DNA from: Oxalobacter formigenes
Lineage (GTDB): Bacteria; Pseudomonadota; Gammaproteobacteria; Burkholderiales; Burkholderiaceae_D
NCBI GenBank assembly: GCA_019424645.1
Contig: JAHYZB010000067.1
Location: 1,845-34,612 of the forward strand
DNA length: 32,768 bases
Direction of reading: 5' to 3'
This document shows positions 24,447-32,243 of this stretch, in pieces. Both the position numbers and the translations under genes were made by a program. The notes beneath the pieces were generated by a model that was not told the DNA's origin, did no database searches, and worked only from the letters and a program-made list of their open reading frames with translations. Position 1 is the first letter of the stretch. Each line of letters begins with the position of its first letter.

Positions 24447-25070
24447 TCAATGATGGAAAACGGTCGTGATGATGTTACGGATATGGTGCAATTTATGATT
24501 GAAAAGATGATCGGCGCCGGCAACAACCACAACGGACAAATCCTGCGGACGCGCCCAGTTGAAGACATCGGACAAGGGAACGACTTCATCCAGTTCGCCG
24601 TGAATCAGCAATGTATTGGCAGGAACGGAATCGACTGCCCACTTTCCGGCTGTGGCACTCACGAATACCATTCGTTCAGGTGGCTGCCCTTCCGTCGCAA
24701 GCTTCTGCTGCAACCTTGACTGGACATAGGTTCCGAACGAGAAACCACCCAGAACGAGAGGCAGACCGGGATACTGTTTTTTGATATGGTCGAGAAGAAC
24801 GGCCATATCGTCGGTTTCGCCATTCCCGAAATCGTGCGTCCCTTCCGAAGCACCGACTCCACGGAAATTCATGCGTACAGAAATATAGTCCAGTGCGACA
24901 AATGTTCTTGCGATCATCTGGACCACTTTATTGCTCATCGTTCCGCCATAAAGTGGATGAGGGTGAGCGATCAACACAATGCCTGAAGGATCTGCTTTTG
25001 GCAAATCCAGCGCACACTCCAGTTTTCCGGCCGCTCCGGTGACAAAAAATAATTGAGTGTCTGCATTCAT
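24447..25070 (-). CDS. Alpha/beta hydrolase, small serine-hydrolase group
   Basis: Cytosolic alpha/beta-hydrolase of 207 residues, of the compact type with 'IAHPHPLYGGTMSNKVVQ' near the start (a feature of the YfbB/KANL3-Tex30-like uncharacterised hydrolases) and 'VRMNFRGVGASEGTHDFG'. The catalytic triad can be read: Ser in 'LGGFSFGTYV', Asp in 'LIHGELDEVVPLSD', His in 'VAGADHLFNHKL'. No signal peptide is present. Substrate is unknown. It is the first gene before the dacA-like gene (44-base gap) and has a candidate promoter and 5' hairpin upstream. AGAGGTG is its ribosome-binding site. Confidence 0.88.
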   Translation of the reverse strand: MNADTQLFFVTGAAGKLECALDLPKADPSGIVLIAHPHPLYGGTMSNKVVQMIARTFVALDYISVRMNFRGVGASEGTHDFGNGETDDMAVLLDHIKKQYPGLPLVLGGFSFGTYVQSRLQQKLATEGQPPERMVFVSATAGKWAVDSVPANTLLIHGELDEVVPLSDVFNWARPQDLSVVVVAGADHLFNHKLHHIRNIITTVFHH

Positions 25071-25105
25071 AAAATCACCTCTGTAAGCTTGATCAGTACA
25101 TTGAA

Positions 25106-25132
25106 CGACTTCCCTTAAATGAAGGAAAGTCG
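25106..25132 (-). other. Stem-loop in the 5' leader of the hydrolase-dacA-ybeD-lipB-lipA unit
   Basis: An 11-base-pair stem with one mismatch (CGACTTTCCTT against AAGGGAAGTCG, minus strand) and a five-base loop. It lies four bases beyond the candidate -10 and so would include or follow the transcription start. There is no T-run on either strand. Confidence 0.5.
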
Positions 25133-25136
25133 CCTC

Positions 25137-25165
25137 ATGTTAATAATTCCTGAATATCTTGTAAA
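25137..25165 (-). promoter_or_regulatory. Candidate promoter of the hydrolase-dacA-ybeD-lipB-lipA unit
   Basis: On the minus strand, TTTACA (25165-25160) and TAACAT (25142-25137) are exactly 17 bases apart. They lie about 67 bases ahead of the hydrolase ATG and after the end of the upstream lipid-transport operon. Confidence 0.5.
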
Positions 25166-25231
25166 CAGAATCAGACAGGCAGACTGCCAAACAGTTGAAA
25201 TTCAAACCGGCTGCATTGGTCTGACGACGCG

Positions 25232-25831
25232 CTATCTGGAAGTCACCATCCAGTTCAGGATATCACCGATAACAGCATCGGTCGCCTGAGCCATGGCACG
25301 GACTCCTCCAGCAGCATCTGCCGTCGTTGCCGGAGCGTCGCGTGTAAAACTTTTTTGCGCTATCAGGTCTTTTCCCCTGAACAGGGATACCCTCAGGGAG
25401 ACATGCCCGACACTGGCAGACGCGCTTGTGAAATGCTGACCGAAATCTTCGAGATAAATGCGAATGGTCAGGGTAGGCGATGTAGTTCTGAATCCCGTAA
25501 CAGTACTGCCTGCCGAAGCAAGATAGGAGTCCAGCCGGTTCTTGAAGAGTTTTGAAGGATTGGTATTCCAGCTGCTTTCTGTATAAAACCGTACCTGTTG
25601 ATCATTAACGTAATTCAGACGGTAATACATCAGATTTTCGCTCATCCACTCAGGTGAATGGACTCTCGTTCTGATGACAGGCATGTCGTTCGGTAAATGA
25701 ACGAGATCATTCGTTTTCAGGGGCCCGAAATCGTACAGGGTGGCAGGCGGTCTGCCATCGCCAAGAGCGCAGGCGCCCAGCAAAAAAACACTCAACATGG
25801 CGGCGACGAAAAGTCTGAACTGTTTTGACAT
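25232..25831 (-). CDS. ABC-type transport auxiliary lipoprotein (PqiC/YmbA-like)
   Basis: Outer-membrane-type lipoprotein of about 199 residues with lipobox 'LLGACALGD' (Cys at about residue 21). The mature protein begins 'RPPATLYDFGPL', typical of the ABC-transport auxiliary component family that includes PqiC, with the later 'YYRLNYVNDQQVRFYTESSW' and 'LRVSLFRGKDLIAQKSF'. In the family it works with an MCE protein to pass phospholipids between the membranes. It is last in the mlaE-mlaF-mlaD-type operon, 27 bases after the MCE gene. The start is the ATG at 25831 with TAAGGAA upstream; a GTG one codon earlier is in frame. Confidence 0.82.
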   Translation of the reverse strand: MSKQFRLFVAAMLSVFLLGACALGDGRPPATLYDFGPLKTNDLVHLPNDMPVIRTRVHSPEWMSENLMYYRLNYVNDQQVRFYTESSWNTNPSKLFKNRLDSYLASAGSTVTGFRTTSPTLTIRIYLEDFGQHFTSASASVGHVSLRVSLFRGKDLIAQKSFTRDAPATTADAAGGVRAMAQATDAVIGDILNWMVTSR

Positions 25832-25858
25832 CACGAGTTCCTTACTCTGGTAAATATC

Positions 25859-26740
25859 CTAATTTCCGTTAGCTCTGAAGCCGGGTTCACCTGGCCCGGG
25901 GGCCGGGCCCTTGGCACCGAACAACAAGCCTGACGGTCTTTGTTTGTATTGTTGCAAAACCTTATTGACGTTATAGAGCGTCGTTTTGGCATCTTCCGCA
26001 AGTGAATCCAGACGCTGTACCGTATCGCTGTCGACGTCACTTTCCATCAACGCATTCGCTTTCTGGGTCAGGGCTTTCACATCCTGTGAAGCTTCGTTAA
26101 TGGAAATAATCGTTTTTCTGGCTTCCATTGCGGTTTCTGGAAGCTGGTTAACTGTCGGTTCAAGCTGCTTTCCGACTTTTTCCCATGCAGCTGCGGCCTT
26201 GCTGATATTTTCGAAGGTCCGGACCATCGTTTCCCGATTCTTTTCATCGAAAAGTACGGTCAGTTGGGTTGACACACTCTGGACCTGCTTCAGGATATCC
26301 AGACCCCTCTGCTGCAATTCATTGAGCAAACTGGAGCGCATTTCGATGTGCGCCGGATTTTCTGCCGAGGTCACCAAACGTTTGTTACTGGTTTCATCAT
26401 CGTTCAGTTCAATGGAAGCGATACCCGTTACTCCCTGATAGGAGAGGGTGGCAAAGGTCGATTCCGTCATCGGTGTATCTTCCTTTACCTCGAAATAAAT
26501 CAGGATTTCACCGGGATCATCCTTGTTGAAAGCGATATTGGTGACTTTACCGACATCGAGACCTCGAAACCGGACCGTTGCCTGGGGATTCAAGCCCGGG
26601 ATCGACAAATTGGTTGCGATCATATAGGGCTGCTTGACTGTTCTGTCCATGTTGAGAAACCAGACAATCAACAAGGCCGCCGCCACCAGGCAAACTGTAA
26701 ATAATCCTGCTATAAACGCATGAGATTTATTTTCCATCAT
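25859..26740 (-). CDS. MCE/MlaD-family lipid-transport substrate-binding protein
   Basis: Periplasmic, membrane-anchored MCE protein of 293 residues. One N-terminal helix (AFIAGLFTVCLVAAALLIVW) is followed by a single MCE domain (about residues 38-120; 'ATNLSIPGLNPQATVRFRG', 'VGKVTNIAFNKDDPGEILI', 'TFATLSYQGVTGIASIEL'), then a long helical region with coiled-coil character and 'VNKVLQQYKQRPSGLLFG' near the end, a common motif in this group. It is longer than E. coli MlaD (about 180 residues) because of this helical tail. The start overlaps the ATPase gene by 14 bases, pointing to translational coupling. Confidence 0.9.
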   Translation of the reverse strand: MMENKSHAFIAGLFTVCLVAAALLIVWFLNMDRTVKQPYMIATNLSIPGLNPQATVRFRGLDVGKVTNIAFNKDDPGEILIYFEVKEDTPMTESTFATLSYQGVTGIASIELNDDETSNKRLVTSAENPAHIEMRSSLLNELQQRGLDILKQVQSVSTQLTVLFDEKNRETMVRTFENISKAAAAWEKVGKQLEPTVNQLPETAMEARKTIISINEASQDVKALTQKANALMESDVDSDTVQRLDSLAEDAKTTLYNVNKVLQQYKQRPSGLLFGAKGPAPGPGEPGFRANGN

Positions 26741-27545
26741 TCCCTCTTATACCAATTTCGGCACTCAATTCCGGCAATGCCTTTATAACTTTACTGCCCC
26801 GTTTACCCAGAAAGAAATCTTCGATAAATGGATGTTTGACCTTCAATACCTCTTCCGGAGGTCCGCTTGCAACAACTTTTTTGTCAGCCAGTACCGCTAT
26901 TTGAGTCGATAATTCCAGAATAGTGTCCAGATCATGCGAAACCATGACGACAGTCAGTCCTAATTCGTCATGCAAACCGGAAATGAGTTCAACAAAACTG
27001 TCAGACAAAGCCGGGTCAAGTCCTGCTGTCGGTTCATCCAGAAAAAGCAAATCCGGTTCCAGTGAAAGGGCACGAGCCAGTGCAACCCTCTTTATCATCC
27101 CGCCAGATAAATCCGACGGCATTTTGATGGCATCGTTTGGAGTCAACCCGGCCATCTGAAGCTTAAGCAAGACCGCTTCCTTGATCAGGGATTCAGGCAG
27201 ACCTCTCAATTCGCGCAAAGGCAATGCCACATTGTCGAAAACAGACAAAGCCGAGAAAAGCGCACCTTGCTGAAACAGCATGCCCCATTTGTCATCCAGC
27301 TTTCTCATGGTGGCCGCATTCGCTTTTTCGATATCAATGCCCAGAACTTTCACCATACCGCGTGCCGGTTTCTGCAAACCCAGTATTTCTCTCAAAAGCG
27401 TTGTCTTACCAGAACCAGATCCACCGACAATCGAAACGATCTCTCCACGCCTGATGGTCAAATCCAGATCCTCGTGGACAACATGATTTCCGAACTGCGT
27501 CCACAATCCGCGAATTTCGATGACAATTTCATTTTCAGTCTTCAT
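26727..27545 (-). CDS. MlaF-like ABC transporter ATP-binding protein
   Basis: Cytosolic ATPase of the MCE lipid transporter, 272 residues. Walker A 'VGGSGSGKTTLLREILGL', Q-loop region 'WGMLFQQGALFSALSVFDNV', signature 'LSGGMIKRVALARAL', Walker B 'PDLLFLDEPTAGLDP', and H-loop 'VVMVSHDLDTI' are all present. The 'FQQGALFSALSVFDNVALPL' stretch is typical of MlaF/Ttg2A rather than other ABC families. The start codon overlaps the stop of the permease gene by one base (ATGA), so the two are translationally coupled. Confidence 0.94.
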   Translation of the reverse strand: MKTENEIVIEIRGLWTQFGNHVVHEDLDLTIRRGEIVSIVGGSGSGKTTLLREILGLQKPARGMVKVLGIDIEKANAATMRKLDDKWGMLFQQGALFSALSVFDNVALPLRELRGLPESLIKEAVLLKLQMAGLTPNDAIKMPSDLSGGMIKRVALARALSLEPDLLFLDEPTAGLDPALSDSFVELISGLHDELGLTVVMVSHDLDTILELSTQIAVLADKKVVASGPPEEVLKVKHPFIEDFFLGKRGSKVIKALPELSAEIGIRGNDGK

Positions 27546-28669
27546 CAGAATCCCACACCTCGAAGAACAATGGCGAAAATGGCATCAGCCAGAATCACGG
27601 CAGTAATGGATGTCACAACAGAACGGGTCGTACCTTCCCCAAGACTTTCCGTATTCGGTTTGATTTTCAAACCATAATAACAGGCGATCAATGCAATCAG
27701 AATACCAAAAACATATCCCTTGCCAACCCCGATCCAGAAATTGGCAATCGGCACTGCATCAGGCAATGAAGCCATAAAATACGACATGGACAGGCCAATC
27801 TCAAAACTTCCTGCCAGCATGCCCCCAAACAGGGCAATCACATCTGTCCAGATAATAAGAAGCGGCATGACAACGGACAGAGCGATAACTTTGGGCATAA
27901 TCAGGCGAAACCCCTGAGGAAGCCCCATTACCTGCATGGCGCTCAACTCTTCGGTCACTCGCATGACACCCAACTGTGCAGTCATGGATGAACCTGAACG
28001 ACCCGCAACCAGAATAGCGGCCAGCAGCGGACCCAATTCACGAAGAATACCGATTCCCAGCAAATTGACCAGAAAAACATCTCCACCGAACATATGAAGC
28101 TGCTGTGCTGACAGATAGGACAAAACAACACCGATCAGAAAACCGACGATGGCGGTAATTCCCAAAGCCTGAGCACCGGCGTGATAAATATTGGCGGAAA
28201 TTTCCGTCCAGGGGCCACGGCGGGGCGCTTTGGCAAAATTGACAATATCGATCATCAACTGGCCGACAAGCGCAACCATACCGGAAAAATGCTCGGAAAC
28301 CTTGTGGACAATATCCCGGAAACGTTGCCATGGCCAGAGAAAAGGCTTTGTTCTATCCGGCAATTTCAGGGAACCTGCCTGTTCAAGACGGGTAAAGAAC
28401 CTTCCCTGTTCTTCAGTAAGAGACAGATTGGCTGGTCGCTTGCCGCCCCAGCTTTGCCATAAAAACTGGGCGCTGATGTAATCCAGCTCCCGGATCTGTG
28501 TCAGATCCCAGACAATACCGGTTTTGCCTGAATAGCTATGGATTGTCGATTTCAGACGGTTGATCGTTCCTGGCAACGCCAGGACCTCGACGCGCCAACA
28601 GCCCCTAGCAATCACTTTGCTAGCATCGATCAGATCCAGTCTGGGAGTATTATCCTTATCAGTCGGCAT
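27545..28669 (-). CDS. MlaE-type lipid ABC permease with N-terminal STAS domain
   Basis: Inner-membrane permease of 374 residues. The first 110 or so residues form a STAS-like domain ('GIVWDLTQIRELDYISAQFL'), which in E. coli Mla is the separate protein MlaB. The rest is the MlaE permease: 'SANIYHAGAQALGITAIVGF', 'LGIGILRELGPLLAAILVAG', 'RSGSSMTAQLGVMRVTEEL', 'ALSVVMPLLIIWTDVIALFG', and five or six membrane segments. It is the first gene of permease-ATPase-MCE-lipoprotein, all within a few bases of each other. Its 5' flank is AT-rich, but I found no well-spaced promoter. Confidence 0.93.
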   Translation of the reverse strand: MPTDKDNTPRLDLIDASKVIARGCWRVEVLALPGTINRLKSTIHSYSGKTGIVWDLTQIRELDYISAQFLWQSWGGKRPANLSLTEEQGRFFTRLEQAGSLKLPDRTKPFLWPWQRFRDIVHKVSEHFSGMVALVGQLMIDIVNFAKAPRRGPWTEISANIYHAGAQALGITAIVGFLIGVVLSYLSAQQLHMFGGDVFLVNLLGIGILRELGPLLAAILVAGRSGSSMTAQLGVMRVTEELSAMQVMGLPQGFRLIMPKVIALSVVMPLLIIWTDVIALFGGMLAGSFEIGLSMSYFMASLPDAVPIANFWIGVGKGYVFGILIALIACYYGLKIKPNTESLGEGTTRSVVTSITAVILADAIFAIVLRGVGF

Positions 28670-28937
28670 TGGAAAAAACTTGTTAGATTAAATGTCTGGT
28701 ACAAAATTTCAACTTATTTAATTTGTGCAGATCATTTATTAATAAATGACATAATAACTTTATTAAACACGAATAAGTTTAAAACAAGAATAATGTTCAC
28801 ACCGTACTATGTTATTTATCATATTTTTAACACTATATCGCTCCTTTGCATTGCACTAAAGAAACATTTTTCCCAGTCTGCATTTTTTCAAATACGAAAA
28901 CAACAAAAAAGCGGGTTAAATATAGAAGACATCGAAA
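28670..28937. other. AT-rich gap between the mlaE-like gene and the birA remnant
   Basis: This gap carries no convincing gene. It is visibly AT-richer than its surroundings and should hold the promoter of the minus-strand lipid-transport operon. A plus-strand frame is open through much of it and into the birA remnant (reading 'ISLLCIALKKHFSQSAFF'), but with no family resemblance I can name; it may be a decayed N-terminal part of birA. Confidence 0.4.
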
Positions 28938-29338
28938 GTGTCCGGCCCACTAATTACGGCTTGCAAAAAATACAAAACGGACTCGACTTCTTTGTTACTG
29001 ACCTCTCTCCATGCAAGAGTGTATGAGAGGAAGCAATGCAAATACGTGGAATTTTTCTCCCGATTCATCCATGACCTTTTTACTGTCACTGCGCTTTTTT
29101 CAAAACCGGTTTATAAAATTTATGGCTGACACTTGCCGTCGGAATCGCCATGGCCAGAGCATTAAAGAAAACAATATCCCGATTTTGTTAAAATGGCTGA
29201 AAAATGTTCCAAAGAATAATAAAACTGGCTGGAAGATCGTCTCGAATTGATCAGCCAGATTGTTTTCTCATTGAAACGGCAGATGGCTGTGTGCCCCTCG
29301 GATCCGGTGATGTGTCTTTACGATTGAAAAAGGAATAG
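28938..29338 (+). pseudogene. birA: Decayed biotin--[acetyl-CoA-carboxylase] ligase gene (birA remnant)
   Basis: Pieces of biotin ligase lie in order but in different frames. 28977-29009 reads 'TDSTSLLLTSL' (the STN region). 29041-29100 reads 'NTWNFSPDSSMTFLLSLRFF' (normally xxWxSPPGxSLTFSLLWRF). 29126-29170 in another frame reads 'LTLAVGIAMARALKK'. 29182-29223 reads 'ILLKWLKNVPKNNK' (normally LKWPNDVL). 29222-29338 in yet another frame reads 'KLAG', then directly 'FLIETADGCVPLGSGDVSLR' and a stop (the C-terminal SH3-like domain). The catalytic GRGRRG loop is eroded, and about 90-100 codons between KLAGI and the C-terminal domain are deleted. It stops seven bases before coaX, the normal place of birA in Burkholderiales. 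At least four frame changes make a functional product impossible. Confidence 0.85.
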
Positions 29339-29345
29339 CCCTGAA

Positions 29346-30116
29346 ATGTTGTTAGTCGATGCGGGAAATACTTTCATAAAGTGGGCACTGACCCATTCCG
29401 GCCCGTCATTTCCAGCTGATGGACTCAGCTGGAAAGAATTCGGCACAGTTCGCCATCATGAACTGTCGTCGCTGAAAGGCACCTGGCAGGCCCTGCATCG
29501 GAAATCGCCATTTGACCACGTCATCATTTCCAATGTCGCAGGGCAAAACCTTGGAAATGCCCTTTTTGATTTTCTCAAGACACTGCAACCCAGACCGCAA
29601 AAAATCGAATGGTTTTATTCCGCGCCTTCACTGGCTGGCATCCGGAATACCTATCTGGACTATCGCAAACTCGGAAGCGATCGTTTCGCCTCCATGGTCG
29701 GCGCCAGAGCCCTACACCCCGAACAGCCACTGATTGTCGTTACTGCCGGCACTGCCACCACTATTGACGCCATATCACCCGACGGAACATTTATGGGTGG
29801 AATGATTCTGCCCGGCCTGAAACTGATGGCGGAATCCCTGGCACAAAATACGGCACAGCTCCCCGAAGTTGCCCAGCAAAACAGCAAAATAAGCTATTTT
29901 GCCAACGAAACGGGAAATGCCATTTTGAGTGGCTGCATCAACGCACAGGCAGGCGCGATCGAAAGAGCCGTCACTGATCACCAAAAGCAATACGACAATG
30001 TGAAGTGCCTGTTATCTGGCGGTGCAGCCAGATATATTGCCCCCAATCTTTCTATCCCGCACAGAATCATAGATAATCTTGTATTGATCGGCTTGCACAG
30101 ATCATCCATACAATAA
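29346..30116 (+). CDS. coaX: Type III pantothenate kinase
   Basis: Phosphorylates pantothenate in the first step of coenzyme A synthesis; CoaX is the feedback-insensitive type that needs a monovalent cation. At 256 residues it has the ASKHA signatures: 'MLLVDAGNTFIKWAL' (phosphate 1), 'LGSDRFASMVGA', 'VVTAGTATTIDAISPDGTFMG' in part (phosphate 2, residues 133-153), 'GGMILPGLKLM' and 'CLLSGGAARYIAP'. The start at 29346 immediately follows the birA remnant. A SPOR-domain gene follows after 16 bases. Confidence 0.96.
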   Translation: MLLVDAGNTFIKWALTHSGPSFPADGLSWKEFGTVRHHELSSLKGTWQALHRKSPFDHVIISNVAGQNLGNALFDFLKTLQPRPQKIEWFYSAPSLAGIRNTYLDYRKLGSDRFASMVGARALHPEQPLIVVTAGTATTIDAISPDGTFMGGMILPGLKLMAESLAQNTAQLPEVAQQNSKISYFANETGNAILSGCINAQAGAIERAVTDHQKQYDNVKCLLSGGAARYIAPNLSIPHRIIDNLVLIGLHRSSIQ

Positions 30117-30132
30117 GCTTTTTGAATAACTT

Positions 30133-30828
30133 ATGTTGAAACTGACTTTCTGGATTCTTTTAGTGGCTAACATCGTCATGTTTGCCGCCACACAAACTTA
30201 TACTGACTCTCCCAAAAAACAGGATGAGCCTCAACAGCTCCAGCCTGTCGAACCGGAAAAAATTCGTCTGTTACCCTCTGCGCAAATAAATTCCCAATCC
30301 GGACCAGAACAGCCAGTCACAAGAGCAGAACAAGCCAGCGAAGCAACCGCTTGCCTTGAAATTGGCGAATTCGACGCAACTTCCGCCGGACTTTTTGGGA
30401 AAAAGATAAAAAATTTCCTGCCTGCCAGCTCTGTAGAACAGTTTCAAACGCAAAACCCGTCGAGTTATATGGTTTATCTTCCTTCAGCCAAAAACAAAAA
30501 GACTGCAGAAATACGTATAAGTGAATTGCAGAAGAAAAACATTAGCAATTACTTCCTTATTACAAACGGGACACAATTCAAAAACGCCATTTCACTCGGC
30601 ATATTCAAAAATGAAGAAGCCGCCAAAAATCTTGTCGCCGAATTGCAAAAACTCGGTTTCGACGATGCACAGATACACGTTCGCAGCAAACTGTCCGAGT
30701 CAAGCTCATTCCGGATACGAAATCCGGACACGACCCAGTTACAACAACTGGAACTCATCCTTGCCGAATTACCGCAAGTGTCGAAAAAAGACTGCCCACT
30801 GCAAAATAATTTTGCCAAGGACAATTAA
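30133..30828 (+). CDS. SPOR-domain protein encoded after coaX
   Basis: Protein of 231 residues with one N-terminal membrane helix (LTFWILLVANIVMFAAT), a Pro/Glu/Gln-rich linker, a conserved Cys segment 'TACLEIGEFDATSAG', and a SPOR-like domain at about 115-195 ('SYMVYLPSAKNKKTAEIRIS', 'AISLGIFKNEEAAKNLVAEL', 'AQIHVRSK'). A second Cys ('KKDCPLQNN') lies near the end. The combination of the CLExGxF motif and SPOR is seen in the protein encoded after coaX in Burkholderiales. It probably binds peptidoglycan; its exact role is unknown. The domain is divergent. Confidence 0.8.
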   Translation: MLKLTFWILLVANIVMFAATQTYTDSPKKQDEPQQLQPVEPEKIRLLPSAQINSQSGPEQPVTRAEQASEATACLEIGEFDATSAGLFGKKIKNFLPASSVEQFQTQNPSSYMVYLPSAKNKKTAEIRISELQKKNISNYFLITNGTQFKNAISLGIFKNEEAAKNLVAELQKLGFDDAQIHVRSKLSESSSFRIRNPDTTQLQQLELILAELPQVSKKDCPLQNNFAKDN

Positions 30829-30887
30829 ATCCACATAAAAACATAAAGATACTGGAATTGATTTGTCTCAAATCGGACAATTATGGC

Positions 30888-30893
30888 TATAAT
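30888..30893 (+). promoter_or_regulatory. Possible -10 element for the MBL-fold gene
   Basis: A perfect TATAAT lies 110 bases ahead of the ATG. The best -35 (TTGTCT, 30863-30868) is 19 bases away, longer than ideal. Confidence 0.38.
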
Positions 30894-31002
30894 GTTCCGG
30901 TTTTGACCCGGGCAACGCTATTGAGTCCCCTGATTTGAAGGGCATGAAATCAAAGTTGTTGCTCCAGACTTCCCGTTTCAAACTTTTATAATGTGAGCAG
31001 CC

Positions 31003-31638
31003 ATGAAGTTTCAAATCATTCCTGTAACGCCATTTCAGCAAAACTGCACGCTGATGTGGGATGAAAACACAAATAAAGCGGCCGTCGTTGATCCGGGCGG
31101 AGATATCAATAAAATCAGTGATGCCTTGAAACAGCGTGGCCTGACCCTTGAAAAAGTGTTTGTGACACATGGTCACCTCGATCATTGCGGAGGCGCCAGG
31201 AAGCTGGCTGAAGAATATGATGTGCCTATTGAAGGGCCTCATAAAGACGATGCCTACCTTCTCGAACAACTCGGTTCAGAACAGTCCCGTATGTGGGGCT
31301 TGCCTGCAGGCGAACCATTCACTCCTGATCGCTGGCTGGATCAGGGTGATGAAGTCACTGTTGGCAATGAAACCCTGAACGTCTTTCATTGCCCGGGACA
31401 TTCTCCCGGTCACGTCATTTTCTTCCACGCTCCCTCCAAAGTAGCCATTTCAGGTGACGTGCTTTTTGCCGGTTCGGTTGGACGGACCGATCTTCCCAAA
31501 GGCAGCTTTACCCAGCTGTCAAAGTCGATCAAGGAAAACATGTATACACTGGGTGATGACGTTCAATTCATCCCGGGTCATGGACCTGTTTCTTCCATCG
31601 GGTACGAGCGAAAAGGAAATGCATTCGTCAAAGGATGA
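31003..31638 (+). CDS. MBL-fold metallo-hydrolase, YcbL/glyoxalase II-like
   Basis: Cytosolic metallo-beta-lactamase-fold hydrolase of 211 residues. Metal ligands are seen in 'VTHGHLDHCGG' (HxHxDH), 'NVFHCPGHSPGHVIFF', 'AISGDVLFAGSVGRTDLP' and 'FIPGHGP'. Length and motifs fit the YcbL type of glyoxalase II-like enzymes, which hydrolyse S-lactoylglutathione or related thioesters; the long substrate-binding C-domain of GloB is absent. Substrate is uncertain. It stands alone between coaX-SPOR and the atp operon. Confidence 0.92.
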   Translation: MKFQIIPVTPFQQNCTLMWDENTNKAAVVDPGGDINKISDALKQRGLTLEKVFVTHGHLDHCGGARKLAEEYDVPIEGPHKDDAYLLEQLGSEQSRMWGLPAGEPFTPDRWLDQGDEVTVGNETLNVFHCPGHSPGHVIFFHAPSKVAISGDVLFAGSVGRTDLPKGSFTQLSKSIKENMYTLGDDVQFIPGHGPVSSIGYERKGNAFVKG

Positions 31639-31758
31639 AAACGAAATTAATAATTTGCTTTAAAAATATTGCGAAGCCAACTAATTTTTAAAGAAAAAAA
31701 CAGTTTCAACGAATTACCAAATAAGAAATATTTTGCATATTTATTGTGCAAAGTTTCG
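31639..31758. other. AT-rich intergenic stretch after the MBL-fold gene
   Basis: It contains only a weak AT inverted repeat (TTTAAAAAT at 31659-31667 and ATTTTTAAA at 31684-31692), which is unlikely to be a strong terminator. No gene is seen. Confidence 0.35.
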
Positions 31759-31788
31759 TTGACTGACACTCTTTAGCACAAGTATAAT
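31759..31788 (+). promoter_or_regulatory. Sigma-70-type promoter of the atp operon
   Basis: TTGACT (31759-31764) and TATAAT (31783-31788) are 18 bases apart. This is the best match to consensus in the window and lies about 95 bases before atpI, implying a leader of about 90 bases. Confidence 0.78.
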
Positions 31789-31884
31789 TTGGGGGTTTGA
31801 TGTTAGTCAGGGCGTAAATTTCTTGCTTTTTACAAAAGATGAAACGTACTGACGGCACGTACCTTATTTGATGTCATCGGATTT

Positions 31885-32241
31885 ATGGTACCAAAACTGG
31901 GACGTGTATTATTGTGGCAGTGTGGCATTGCGATAACGATTGCCTTGATCGCGGTATTGATTGGAGGACGTTCCTCGGGAATTTCTTCAATTCTGGCCGG
32001 ATTAAGTTGTGTAGTTCCCAATGTAATTTTTTTCGTGGGACTTTTTCTGGCTCAGAAAATCTTTCGCAAAATTATTCCTGCCACCTTTTTTGTAATGGAA
32101 TTTGTAAAGATCGCAACCTCGATTGTCCTGATGGTTCTGGTTTTCTGGCTTTATCAGGATGTCAAATGGGTTGCATTTATTGTGAGCTATATACTAGTTC
32201 TTAAGAGCTATATTTTTTTATTGTCAAAATCGAAGAGTTGA
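31885..32241 (+). CDS. atpI: ATP synthase subunit I (AtpI)
   Basis: Small inner-membrane protein of 118 residues with four predicted helices (about 10-30, 36-57, 65-90, 92-113). In the family it assists assembly of the c-ring of F1Fo ATP synthase and may aid Mg uptake. The pattern 'SSGISSILAGLSCVVPNVIFF' and 'FVMEFVKIATSIVLMVLVF' is typical of proteobacterial AtpI. It has a strong promoter upstream and is two bases from atpB, the normal first pair of the atp operon. The ribosome-binding site before the ATG at 31885 is poor, which fits the known low expression of atpI. Confidence 0.92.
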   Translation: MVPKLGRVLLWQCGIAITIALIAVLIGGRSSGISSILAGLSCVVPNVIFFVGLFLAQKIFRKIIPATFFVMEFVKIATSIVLMVLVFWLYQDVKWVAFIVSYILVLKSYIFLLSKSKS

Positions 32242-32243
32242 CT

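Noticed and set aside
28538..29026. Plus-strand ORF of 162 codons spanning the mlaE start and the AT-rich gap
   Set aside because: Its first third is antisense to mlaE; the rest is AT-rich and ends within the birA remnant in a frame different from the recognisable BirA segments.
30868..31269. Minus-strand ORF of 133 codons over the start of the MBL-fold gene
   Set aside because: It is antisense to the metal-binding motif of a clear MBL-fold gene and has no upstream signals.
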